A stretch of 64,000 nucleotides of DNA, from contig QEYB01001312.1 in assembly GCA_017562135.1 (NCBI GenBank), forward strand, positions 62,001-126,000. Direction: 5' to 3'. This DNA comes from Dipylidium caninum. Taxonomy: Eukaryota; Platyhelminthes; Cestoda; Cyclophyllidea; Dipylidiidae. The notes below the pieces were generated by a model. That model had not been told where the DNA came from. It did no database searches and saw only the letters and a program-made list of their open reading frames with translations. The stretch's first letter is position 1, and every line of letters begins with the position of its first letter. The position numbers and the translations under genes were made by a program. Below, in pieces: positions 25,801 through 37,140 of the stretch.

Positions 25801-28800
25801 AGGGCGTCCCTGACACCTGGTCAACGGTTCGATGTTAGGAGGCAAATGCACAAGTTCCTGGAACCCGAAACAATAAAGGAACCTAAGGTGGCTGCTGCCG
25901 TTGACGCCCAACGCTGCCTCATCCGGAAGTAGGACAAATTGCCAGGGAGGTGGGGAGGACACCTACCCGAAACTCGCTTCCGATGGCAGACGAGAAGTCG
26001 ACTAGCTCATTTAATGTTTCGACGAATAACGAGACTACAAACTCTTGTGTCGGCAATGCCAAATTTCAATAAAATGTGATTGAACTTTCATTTTATAGAC
26101 TGTAACCGCCTCGATACAGCAACATTTATTTTAATACTCTCCTAATCACACGGGGCCTTCAACTTCCGTCGGCGTCGGGTCAACTTGTCAGCACATCCCC
26201 GACACCGCGCATCGCGTGTCTGCGTGGACTCATGAAGACTTCAGCATTTACAGTCCGAAACACCTCACCCGAGGCGTTGGCCATCCACCCGTGGAAGTGG
26301 AGGTCTGCTGCGCCCCCCCAGGAAAGGCGACTGGGCAGCCTCCGCCCACCGACACCCGAAAGACATGAAGGGAGGGGCGAAGGGGACTGAACTCACTTCT
26401 TGCGATCGTCCAAACCGAAGCGCAAGACCTTCACCCGCACCTGCCAGTCCGCCTCACTTTCGGCTGGCAAAGCCGTAACTTCTCGCTGTAAAAGGGTAAG
26501 AATTAGTCCGCGACCTGTGAGATGCCCCCGACTTCAACTTTACCTCATGCTCCGCCTTCTCCTTTAATGCTGTCGAATGTCGAGAAATTTCCCCGTTTAG
26601 GAAGTCACAAAATTGACCTTTTACACTCAGGAGACTTTTCAGCAGGAAGTTGGGTTTCGAAGGTTTGGCACTAACCTAAAAATGTCGAAAAAATAAGGCC
26701 CTTTAAATTCTCCGAAGTTTGAATGCATTTTTCCTACGTCAATAATAAATCCATAATTTATTGAGTATTTTCGGATGAATTCAACTTGTTCCTCCGAAGT
26801 TTATGGACGAAAGGAGGGAAAATCGCTTTTGTCGGAGGCAAATAGGACGACATTTGCCTGCAGACAAGTTACACCACCCACGGAACTTTTGCCTTGCGGA
26901 GGGACTACGCCCGATGCTGCACCTTCAATTCCACTTCACGTCTTCCACCCACACTTCTCTGTGGCTGACAAAAAAGACGACTGGTTGGAGTCAGATTCAC
27001 GGGAATTTTAGCATTTTTGTCTGCAAGTTAAGAAAGCAAATCCCATTTCCACGGTGCGACCGGAGGTTGCTGCGGCTAAATCGCGGACTTGCATAGGCTT
27101 GTAAGCAAAGTGCATCAACTGACTTAGGTGAAGGCGCAGTTCGAGATTTAACTTCATGTCCGTCCATAATGTCTGGCGAAATTGACGAAATATTATTCGT
27201 GGAGCATGGATAGCCGCCACGACTGTCCGAATTGTGGGAGAAGAGTAGTCGAAGAAGTTTAAAACTCATAACAATCAGCCGGTATATTTTCTCTCACCTT
27301 TGACTAGAAAGTTAAGTGGAAGCACCGGCTGCGAGTGATGGTTGAAGCAGGGAAGGTAATGCGGAGGCCCAGAATGGTCAAAAATAGCATGGGAACACAT
27401 AAACGCAGCTCAAAGCCCTTGCCTGCGAACGTGAGATTCAGAGGGACCTTTACAGGTGTGACAGAGGCCACTTCAGCCAGAAGGGCGTCTCTTTCGTGGG
27501 AAACAAAAATGCCAGCTTCTCACCAGTCTCAGGTGTCAGACTCTCTCTCATCAACTCCTTACGTTGCCAAAACCACTGACAGCGTTGCAGAATCTCGTGC
27601 AACTCCAACAGGTCCATCACCCCTCCAGCCTCGTTAAAACACGTTTAATTGCAACACAATCAGAAATTCACCGGCGTGGATTTGTGTGAACTTCGGTTTC
27701 AGACTGATACTAACAGCTCAGCTTATCGCGAGAATGCATAACTCATGGTCTAAAAAAGACTTTCACCTTTGTCTTGACTGTGGCGAATTAAGGAGAATGA
27801 ACTGGCCACTTTTTGATACCGTTTTCAGAAATTCTACCTCGACAAGGGGAAGAAGGACAAACAGGCGGATGAATGCAGCGTAGACGAGTGAATGAATAAG
27901 CGAACACCCAACTCAGATGCAGCAAACAGAGTAATTCCCGAAATTACTCCATTACTTCAATAGATCCGAGACACTAGAGACCCTTTCGCTGGTGAAGTAA
28001 CGAGATGAGATCGATAAACTGGGGCAGGAATTATCGCGATCAGACTCCTCGGAATACTGTCAGTGGTGATATAGACAAGGGGTTCAAGCCGACTGAAAAG
28101 AGTTTGTGCTCATTTCAAGTGGTGGTCTCAAAGGGTTACATTAAAAACAGTAAGGAGAGGTCTACGCTAAGAGTGCGATGGCCTAAAACCTATTCTAATT
28201 TACACCTACCTACGTGAGATCTTCTAAACGACGTTTTGCCCATTACCTGGAAACCCGTGCTGATCCCATTTAAAAACATTAAATGGCAGAGATTTAATTG
28301 CTTCTACCTATGCACTTAAATGCGTCTGCAAGTGTTAGCATTGTAAATACACGCCAGCGCTCGCTTAAAGTAGCATGTTGAAGCGTACTCTCGAGGACAA
28401 GTTGTGGGGAGAAATTTTCAGACAATTGGTGCATCCTGAAGCGCTGATTGGTTCATTTCAGATCCCGCCAACGTAAAACCAACCAATCATTATCACCGTC
28501 GGGATGGCCGCGGAGTGCGTCCCCATTAAAGGCGTTGAGGTCACACCGTGCTTCCTACTTCCCGCCAAGAGGTGACGTAACACCGCCTCGACTACGTTGA
28601 GGGTGTCGGCCAAGACAATGAACAGTGCGAGTGTGTGGTCCTCGGTGTCTCGTCTGCCTTGGAGAACATTGTAATCAGATGGGGACATGAGTTGAAGTAA
28701 GTTAATTACTAGAACCTATTTGTTCAAACAATGTCAATTAACGATTGAAGGTGGCATTTAACTTCTTCGCCAAGTTATGGAGTCATTTATTTACTCATAC

Positions 28801-30836
28801 TATGTCACTTTTAAGTATTCGACTGTTAAACTTCCTTTAATAACACGACAGCCTAAAGGGGCTTTTGCACTCAAAGGTGAACTGCACTTGCGAGATGATC
28901 AAGGTAATTCTGCGCCTAAATTGGAATTCCCACATTTTGTCATTCACTTTAGAGCGCCGTTTTCACAACGAATACCAAGAATGCCTTTCCAGCGCCATGC
29001 TGTGAATTTTGAAAGGAAAATACCTCCCGAAGCTGCGCAGATTCATAAATCCTATCCGAATGGGAGCCTTCAGTGACCCTCGAACCAACATTAGGGAAGT
29101 GAAAACTAAACTTTTGGCGTAATTACTTGTCATGCCAATGACTAACTTGATGATGTTTGAAGAAGTCAAATAAATGCGTCGACTCACTTTATCTCCATCC
29201 TGTTTCAGAATATCCACCTGTTCTTGCAGCGCTTTCAACCTCTCATTCACTACATTTTGGCGATTCCTTTCGTATTCGCTGTTTAAATTAAGAATTTTTT
29301 TAAGCGATTCTGGGGCCAGGAATTTCCATTTCACTTTGGCCGCAAGGCTGAGTAGATGAGCAGTTCTTTCTGATTCCTTAGCGAGAGCTTCTAGTAATTC
29401 GCGAAGATATCTCGTATTCGGGGGCTAAGAATACAAGTAAGTAGTTAAAGTAAAATTTATGGCTCTGAGAGAACCAAAGAAACTACCTGTGCATGTATGG
29501 CATGCTGTCGGTTAACTTCTTGAATCACGCGACTTAAAGTTATGCAAAAGGCGGTGTTGACAAAATGAAAAGGAACAATCTGTAATCGCTAACTCACCTT
29601 TGAGAGTAAGTCGCGCTTGGCGTCCTGTTGCTCTGTGAGAAGGTTTTCGCGGTTGCTGAAATAGTGAAAGTCAAACTAATGAATAATAGGCGCTAAGTAT
29701 TTCCAAAATGAACCAAAATGGGTTCTCCCTTATGTGTGCTATCCGAAATGCGTCATTCTTTTAAGGTATTCCTTAAGCACGAAGTTGTAGATTTTCCAAC
29801 CACTTAATGGTATTGCATTTCAAAATATTAGTTTTATGTGATAGGTACGAAACTGTCTGTCGATTAACTGGAAAACTCCAGGTTCGAGTATATGAAGCTA
29901 TCGCCACTCAAATATCGAAAAGATAATTTACATGTAAGACTCATATGGCACAAAAAAGCATATGTATGGCTGGGTATGGAACTATGCGTTTATTTATTTT
30001 AAATGAATCCTATACCTACATGAGAAGCGAATCGAGCTCGGTTTTGAGTTCGCGGCGCTCCCCATAGAGAGATTCTAATTTAAGCCGTAATGCCAGAAGG
30101 TCTTGATGAAGTTTCGCAGCCTGTAACGTTGGAACCGTGGTCTCGGAGACCAAGCGAAACTTGGGATGAATAGATGCAGAAACCATGTCGCGGCTCCTCA
30201 GCTCATTGGACATGAAAACTGAATCCTAATGCCAAATGGGGCGTAGGTTTAAACAGGTTTTGTGACACGGAAAAGGTTTAGTAATAAAAAGTTACACTGT
30301 GTGAGCGTGTATGAGGTCCACAAAGTGGCGAATTCGTAGACTGTTTGGCCGATAATAGTGTCGTAACTCCATTTACTGGACTAAAGATAAAAGGCTACAA
30401 TAATTTCCATGTAATAAAGTTACGGAAGATTGGCATGCATATCAAAGATACAAAATAACATGAAGACATTCACTGTCTGCTTACCTTTTGACCACAGATC
30501 CATCTAAAATAAGGTGCAAACGGTTATAATTGTGGTATCTCACAGGGGGAGAAAAGAATAATAACGGTTGTCGGAAAATATTTAATGCTCACCACCTTTG
30601 CCACGTTGATATTCCTCAGATACACCACTTGACAAACAGACGGAGTCTGAGGAAGGCTTCCTAGAATTACTAAATACGTAAAATTTATCAGACTCATTTA
30701 ACCGAAGATAAGCTGTTTCCTCAAATATCTTGATATTTTGGCCTGGTAAAGATTCATCAGTATCCGGCAGCGAATTATTTTCCATGTTGTCAGCGGCATT
30801 ATTAGGCCTATTTTTTTGTGGTTCCAGCATAGCCAC
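19833..30836 (-). CDS. Unassigned coiled-coil protein of about 800 residues, possibly cilium- or centrosome-related
   Basis: Reading down the minus strand, exons are 30836-30593, 30218-30020, 29655-29598, an uncertain 29579-29487, 29424-29188, 26675-26544, 26485-26397, 25305-25140, 25098-24926, 23474-23354, 22813-22761, 22650-22545, 22251-22083, 20780-20579 and 20214-19833. Splice phases agree at every junction and the total is 2424 nt (807 residues), or 776 residues without the uncertain exon. The N-terminus is acidic and polar. The middle is almost continuous heptad-like helix (RLKALQEQVDILKQDGDK; KLEALASEIRAVRSEIRQL; IEKLDELNKRF; KLERTRELEAEKEEYVQKLL). A short acidic linker (DVHDSDEDDANDY) precedes a last helix and a basic Ser/Thr-rich tail of 126 residues. 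No signal peptide or membrane helix. I do not recognise the family; a ciliary CCDC protein is only a guess from architecture. It diverges from MRPS23. Confidence 0.75.
26676..29187. other. 2.5 kb intron of the coiled-coil gene, with a GC-richer block
   Basis: The intron joins the exon ending in KQDGDK to the exon beginning VSAKPSKP, both in phase 0. Most of it is AT-rich. A more GC-rich block at about 28445-28690 stands out; see the separate entry. A minus-strand frame at about 27008-27220 looks coding-like but cannot be spliced in without breaking a clean phase-0 junction. Confidence 0.5.
28445..28690 (-). repeat. GC-richer island with a 9-bp inverted repeat, possible mobile-element fragment
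   Basis: The block contrasts in base composition with its AT-rich intron surroundings and carries an open minus-strand frame of 76 codons (28458-28688, including LADTLNVVEAVLRHLLAGS). At its left edge TGATTGGTT (about 28446) and AACCAATCA (about 28480) form a perfect inverted repeat. I do not recognise the frame. The composition break and hairpin suggest an inserted repeat fragment, but no target-site duplication was identified. Confidence 0.3.
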
Positions 30837-31807
30837 TAGTTATACGTGAAAGCCCGATGGAAACAATTTGCCACCAAATCACGAAACCGTTTCCTATAAA
30901 ATGTTTAACTATTAAAAGACAGAAACAACAAATAAATAAATAAAGCCAAATTTATAAAAATTTGGCTGGCGTTTCTGTGCTGCGGGGAATTACCACGGGA
31001 TACGTTTATGTATGTCCTAATAAATATTTCTCTTAGATCATTGAGAGCTGTACAGGGGATCAAAATATACTGTGTTACTAATGCCGCTAATAATCAACAA
31101 GTGTTGGCCACTTTTATGATATCACTGTTAAAATTTATTGCAATTTGCCACCAGCTTTGACAGCCGACGATCACCCACACCGTCTGTAGCTGCTGTACTA
31201 CTCTTGCAGTAAGATGAACGGTGTTTGAGCCATTTTTGTTCATTATTCTATCTGCGCGTCAGCACGCCTTCTCAATGCTGGCAATCGCGCCCTTCCACGT
31301 ATTGTTGCATTGTTAGTACAGCAAATCGGCCTATAACTTTATTCTCCGTATTTTTAAGCATTGGCCTTGTTTTCTGTTCACCTTGCTCCGTCAAATTACT
31401 ATTTGATATATGAGTAGTTTTATTTGAGCTTGCGCGCTGATGACTACAATATTTTTTGCTTTCGATTATGTGTTTGTTTTCTATTCCTTCTTCTAAGACC
31501 TTGACTTCCTCGTTATTGTAAACCTACATAATCGTTTCGTTTTGTACTCTTGCTTTCTCTTTGTATACCCGAAATTACTCGGTTATTTCCCTGCAATTTA
31601 GCATTATAACCGGAAATGCTTACCCTGTGCATCACTCATCCATTTGTTAATGTTCTCGTTGTCTGCCACTGTTGTTTCTTTCTTCGGACACTTTCTTCCT
31701 TCATTGAAGCTCTTTAATACCAAATCGCAATTGCGAATTTCACTTATCTATTGACTGCAAATTTTCTGCACTTTGAATCTAAATATTCTTTTTAATTTAT
31801 AGTACTT
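30837..31807. other. Divergent intergenic region, shared promoter space of the coiled-coil gene and MRPS23
   Basis: About 970 bases separate two start codons that face away from each other. The region is AT-rich. Promoters for both genes presumably lie here, but no motif can be assigned with confidence. No reading frame with family similarity was found. Confidence 0.4.
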
Positions 31808-33321
31808 ATGTCCCAATACGGTAGTCGGGTTCACAAGGTTGCTAGTATTTTTCGACGGTAGGCATTCATTCTCTCTCCATATTACTCCTCCTCTTCACGG
31901 GTGTTAGTGTAACTGGTCTTTTGGAGCATGGAGCAATGGATTCGAAAGAGAAGCCACTATGGTATGATGTCTACAAAGCTTTCCCACCGAAGGTGGAGCC
32001 CACATTTGAACGTCCACTTCCTGCAGATCTCCACGTCCGAGAAATTCTTTATGGGGAGGATCTGGGACGAGTGTAAGTCTACTTTCCTTCTATGAACTTA
32101 TTGGAACATACGGCATTTTGAGTATCTTAAATAAATTGGATCACAATCCAATTAAGTGCTAACTGTCTTGTAAGATGTGGCTTTTTCGGTAGTCGCCATC
32201 GAAAATATTTTCTATTGCTTTCTTCTTTTGCCATTGCCGCATAGGTTGCCTTGACGACATTTTTAGGCTGTTGGGTAATGTATTTCACTTTTTCATACCA
32301 CCGTGACTTTTAATTTCCACGTGGACGATGACTTCTAGAAGAAACGTAATCTTCACCTCGATATCAAGACCCACTGGTATTATCCTTTTCAATGGTAGCC
32401 ACTTGTGAAAGCGGCATGCGCCACATCATTGTTCAAAGGGAGCACTGATAATAATTATAAATAGTTAGAATCGGAGCTGCTTAAGTGCCAGCCTCCTGCC
32501 CAACAATCTTGGTCTAAACACGCATCCTCTTTGGTTATCCCTCTGTCGCTTAACGAAGCAAAATTCCCTCTACAAAGCCGCACCCGCCCTATTATGTTCG
32601 GCCTTATGTCAAAAATACGTGGTTTTTTATTTATCACCAGAATGTGGATAGCTGATTTATCACCAGGTCAAGTATTAATTTGACGAAAGGACGTCACGAC
32701 CTGCTAGTGAAGTATACGTATATGTACATTTCAAGGCTAATGCAGTTAACCCTTTGACCACTCCCCCGCTTTATTCGACTGTCCCACATCTGAGCACAGA
32801 TTATAGAATTTTCACCTATTGCGGTCGAGAGAATTTGGGCTACGAACTCATGAAGGCGCTTTAATTTTCGGTTACCTTTTTCTAGAGCCTTCTTTCAAAA
32901 GTTCGTCAATGCCAGTGAAGATCTTTACAACCTCTTTTCACCGATTGACAAGGGCACTTGCATGGCCAAGTAAGAGCATTCTTTTTTCTTGCTTTGCACT
33001 TTATCCATTTAAGAGTTTTAGTTGGTAGAACTAAATATGATCTCGTTGTAGGCTTTTTTACATCAAACAGTTTCGGTTTTACAATTGAGGACACCTATTT
33101 TAGTAATATGGCATTTTGTCATCTCGAGTTAGTTGTGTCTGAAAAGATGGTTTTCGTGAAGAGATCCTTAGCACTTGTTTTTCAGATTCATCGCGAAGGG
33201 CCGAGCAATGGGTGCAGACGCTGATAACAACTTGTGGAAAGACGAGGCATTTCTGAAGAGCGTTCGGGAGGCCCTTCAGAAAGATGGCATAGTCTTGTGC
33301 GAGAGGAAGCCATCGTCCTGA
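31808..33321 (+). CDS. MRPS23: Small ribosomal subunit protein mS23, mitochondrial
   Basis: Exons 31808-31857, 31908-32072, 32886-32969 and 33186-33321 join in phase to 144 residues. The N-terminus (MSQYGSRVHKVASIFRRVTG, then LLEHGAM) is followed by the diagnostic EKPLWYDVYKAFPPKVEPTF with ERPL, then REILYGEDLGRV, FFQKFVNASEDLYNLFSP, GTCMAKFIAKGRAMG, and VREALQKDGIVL near the end. Order and spacing match animal MRPS23, which is about 190 residues in human and longer at the C-terminus. The protein is a metazoan constituent of the mitochondrial 28S ribosomal subunit, made in the cytosol and imported. Intron 1 is only 50 nt. The next gene on this strand, ELAC1, begins 200 bases after the stop with no AATAAA between, which suggests one primary transcript for both. 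Confidence 0.93.
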
Positions 33322-33510
33322 GATCTTGCTCTCCTTTCTGTACTTATTTTTGTGATGAAATACACCCCTTATTAGTAACATTGATGTCCTCTTTTTCAAT
33401 ACCTTCAACCAACTACGGTAGTAAAGTGTTGTCATTTCCGGCGGTACCTTAATTGCCAACCCGACTCCTCTACCTGATCAGACTAATGTAGTGGCAGTAA
33501 TCTGATTACT

Positions 33511-33522
33511 CTATTTCCTAGG
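33511..33522 (+). promoter_or_regulatory. Likely spliced-leader trans-splice acceptor at the ELAC1 5' end
   Basis: The sequence ctatttcctag is followed at once by GAT TTT ATA TTC, the conserved ELAC1 N-terminus. The three bases before GAT are an in-frame TAG, so no start codon can lie further upstream in this exon. The acceptor could join a distant cis exon, but the short gap to MRPS23 and the known flatworm leader that ends in AUG favour trans-splicing. That would give initiator Met directly before DFIFLGTG. Confidence 0.55.
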
Positions 33523-36022
33523 ATTTTATATTCCTGGGCACCGGTTCAGCCTACCCGTCACCGCATAGGGGAGCCTCAGGACTGGTCCTCCGACACACCA
33601 ACGGCACCCAGTGGCTCTTCGATTGCGGTGAGGGGACACAGATGCAATTGCAGCGGTGTACGGCTGTTCGAGCGCAGAGAATCACACGCATTTTCATTTC
33701 TCACCTCCATGGAGACCACATCTTTGGATTGCCGGGCCTTCTGGCTACTATTTCGGGAATGCGAGAACATGCAGTGGACCCGAGATGGGTGCTAAATATG
33801 GAGCCCGAGGTTGACGCGGGTCCACCTGACTTAGAAATTTATGGACCCTGTGGTTTGAGACGCTTTCTGAGAATTACTACAGCTATCTCGTGGTGAGAAG
33901 TAGCTGCCCTAAAAATGTTCACATATCTCTGTCTACATCGAATTTGCAAAGAGTTGTAGACTGAGAGCTTAAAATTTATTAATTCCCTTGTTTGTGGTTC
34001 GATCAGGCCCTTTGAGTAAGCTGGCGTCGGATAACTCATAACCCTTTTGTTAGGCCGGTTTGGTACAACCTCAAACGTTATTACACTTAACTGAATTGGA
34101 CTCTTTGTTTCGCCGATTTTCAATCAATTTTACGAGGTTCAGCTCATCCTCGACCGACTTGCTGAAACTGCAGCATTCCAGCTGTAGCCTAAGTTTATTT
34201 GGCGTTTGTGGCCAATGCTTGACTCCCAGTATGTGGGCAGAGGAAGGGTCGGGAACGGCCTCCCGTTGAATGCTTCCTGAAACATCTCTCCGAGTCCAAT
34301 TCCAGAGAAGATGATGGGGGGGGGTGGGCAATTTCTTACGATCATGGAGTCAAATATTGCGGCCTCCGCAACTGTCCATTTTGCCCCCTCTAAGTGGCCA
34401 AATTGTAGACCCCTGGACTCGACTCCCTGTTGTAAATGCTTTCCAACTAAGTCATCTATTCCCGTTTTTAAGGTCACTTCTGCGCATGAGTTATGCGGTC
34501 CACGAGCTGCATCCACGACCTGATCAAGTGGCGGACTGTTTCCCCTACTGGACAGCCACTGACCTTGATCCTGTCCGTGACCGAATGCTGCCTTTTGAGA
34601 GGGAGGGGCGAAATATCACTCCAGACTCGGATGGTGAGTGCTTATCTTCTTCATCCAACTGACTTGGGATAGGTCACTGCGCAGCCATCTCATTTAGCCG
34701 TCACCTCCCAGAGTTCACTACCTCCGCATTCTGTCTTCATCATTTGCGATTGGCTTTCAAGATCTAAGTGTCCTTTCCCATTCTACAAACCATTCTTAGA
34801 TTGGCAGCAGATTATATGAATATATATGTTTAATTGTGGGGATCTGAATGAAACCTTGGCAGCTTTCCTTCTGTGTATCCCATTTTCTTTTTCAGGCTTC
34901 TTCCGCAATATCTTCGGTGCCAGGGAAGTCGGTGTCAAAGATGGGAGAGAGGATTTTGTGGTTCATGCTTTTATGCTCGATCACCCGGTGCCCTGCGTCG
35001 GCTACCTGCTGCTCGAGCCAGCCCCTCAACCCCGCCTCCTAGTCGAAAAGGCTATTGCGCTGGGTGTCAAACCCGGTCCCCTCATGGGAAAACTGAAACG
35101 GGTCAGACGCACCGTCTTGTTAGCCACTCGTGTTTTTATAGCTTATTACCTTCTATTCAACAGGTTTAGAGTAGATGGAAGAATATTTTAGAATAGCTTT
35201 GGCATGGGGCACTATGAAAGTAAGGCAAATATTCTTCCCATTAAAGGGTGAGCCAGTGACGTTCGAGCGCGACGGCACGGAAGTGACAGTCAATCCAGCC
35301 GATGTCCTGGGCACTGCTCTCCGTGGCCGGCGGATAGCCATTCTGGGCGACAGTCGTGATTCCTCCCAATTGCGCTGTCTTCTCCAAAATCTCTTCCCTC
35401 CATCCTCCGATGATACTCCCTTTAATAAGAGTAGCAGTTATGACGGCAACTGTCGATGGCAACTGGACTGCCTGGTTCACGAGGCGACAGGTCATTCGGT
35501 AGAGCAAGGCGACGAGCCAATGTATGCGAAGGGCCATTCCACCGCCCGCTCCGCTGCCGCTTTCGCTGCCACTCTGGGCGTGAGACAGTTGGTGCTGACT
35601 CACTTCAGCCAAAGATTTCTAGAGGATGAAGTCTATGCTGGCCGTAAGTTGATCGTCGCCGAGAAACAGCCACTTTCGCCCAAACCCCTTCATTTTCATA
35701 TGAGTCATTTGCGGCGAACTTTAAAATTCGGGTTCTTCTCTTTTTTCCACTGCATTGCCTTGGACTCGCTTAAAGTGGTTGAGAGAACATCTTAGATTTC
35801 GCAACCTTGTGAAGTCAAGCATGCATGCTTTTTCTTTTCCTTTTTCTAGAGAACAAGGATCCCGGCAAGTATTCAAGGGTATCTTCTCTCTTAGAAGATG
35901 CACTTCGTTGCCACGAGTTCAAGGGAAAAGTGGAATTGGCAGCTGACTTAAAAATTATTCCGATTGTCGGAAATGTTGAGGATGAGGAAGAGATGAAGAA
36001 AAAACCCAAGTTGGAGAAATAA
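33522..36022 (+). CDS. ELAC1: Ribonuclease Z short form (tRNA 3'-processing endonuclease, ELAC1)
   Basis: Exons 33522-33892, 34473-34633, 34896-35101, 35247-35643 and 35850-36022 join in phase to 435 residues plus an initiator Met. FLGTGSAYPSPHRGASGLVL opens the metallo-beta-lactamase fold. LFDCGEGTQMQLQR and the zinc motif SHLHGDHIFGLPG follow, with EIYGPCGLRRF, YAVHELHP, GVKPGPLMGKLKR, ADVLGTALRGRRIAILGDSR and, in the fourth exon, the zinc ligands of GHSTARSAAAFAATLG and LVLTHFSQRF. The enzyme cuts the 3' trailer from tRNA precursors. It is longer than the human protein of about 363 residues, mainly through inserts between the lactamase blocks and an acidic-basic C-terminal tail. No in-frame ATG precedes DFIFLGTG, so the start codon probably comes from a spliced leader. 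The donor after exon 3 (CGG/gtcaga) is weak but phase and family order support it. Confidence 0.95.
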
Positions 36023-36115
36023 TGTATATGCATAGTTCTAAAAACTGAAATTCCTATGTTTAACCACAAGAATTCCTCTCCGTGTGATATTTTGGTTTAA
36101 AAGGACTATGTTCCC

Positions 36116-36121
36116 AATAAA
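36116..36121 (+). terminator. Polyadenylation signal AATAAA of ELAC1
   Basis: An exact AATAAA about 95 bases after the ELAC1 stop codon. It is the first such signal after both MRPS23 and ELAC1 and would serve as the 3' end of the pair if they share a transcript. Confidence 0.6.
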
Positions 36122-37140
36122 ACCATACAACTCTGGATGGAATTTGTTTCTCCTCAATTATCTAATCCATATGACGTCAACTCAGAAGCGCTTGATGGGA
36201 TGAGGCTTCGCCTGTTTACAGTTTTCTGTGGGATCAGTAGTTTTTGAGGCTTGCGAGGGATTAATGTGGCATTTTAAGTCATCCTCGACGAAATCGGGGC
36301 TTGGAGACCAAGTAGCCGGAAGGAAACTTGGAATCCAAGTGGAAGTCGGGGTTTAAGTTCGTGCGTATGCAGGCATCCGACTTGGAGTAGTCTGACGGGG
36401 CGCACTCCTGATTGTGCTTTATTAAATGCTCAGCTCCAAACTAAACTTCATTATTTTCAACGATATTTTTGCCTCATCTCATGTTCTGTGTGGACAGGAT
36501 AAGTGGAGCGCACCTCTTGAAACCTACTTGCGACGGGTGATGATTCGGTATAGCTCTACCCTACTTCAGAGGGGAAGCAGCATTATATGTCTGCTTGACG
36601 TGTTGAACCGCGTAAGAATTAACATAATTTTGGGACCGGATTGCAAATTTTTTCTCTGGCTGACCATGCATTCTCCTACTTTTGCTTCTGATACCTTTGT
36701 AAAACAATGTGTATACAAGCCATGCATAAAGTCTACATGCCTTGTGTTCCGGAGGCTGTGGCTATGACCTGTGGGTCTCATCCCTTGTTGAAGTATGTTG
36801 TCTGGTATTTTCATATTCTGTTGACTTGTTTACCAGCGAGGAGTGAACTGCGTGGTTCATTAATACGTGTTACGTAAAAAAATGCCAAATATGGGCTCCA
36901 AATCCCACATCAGCCGCTAATCACAAATTTCTTGTCTAACATCAAATAATTTAATAATATTTAGTTAAGTACTTTAGAAGGCGATGTATTCCTGAATTAA
37001 ATTATAATGAGGTGGAGCGAGGATGCGAAACTAAAGAGGCGAGCTCAAGGGCACGCCCTCAGGCCCCGGAGTTGCGCGTGCTCCCGCTCTGGGTTTTAGG
37101 GTCGCGCGTACTCTTAACTCACGCATGATGTGATTCAAAC
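36122..37140. other. Intergenic region between ELAC1 and REV3L
   Basis: About 1 kb with no recognisable exon; the open frames on either strand show no family similarity. The REV3L promoter is expected here. The sequence just before the REV3L ATG shows no clear trans-splice acceptor, so REV3L probably has its own start. Confidence 0.4.

Noticed and set aside
30485..30503. A 19-nt mini-exon on the minus strand with good splice signals (ttttag / gtaagc)
   Set aside because: Including it changes the phase so that the next exon hits a stop; omitting it keeps the frame open.
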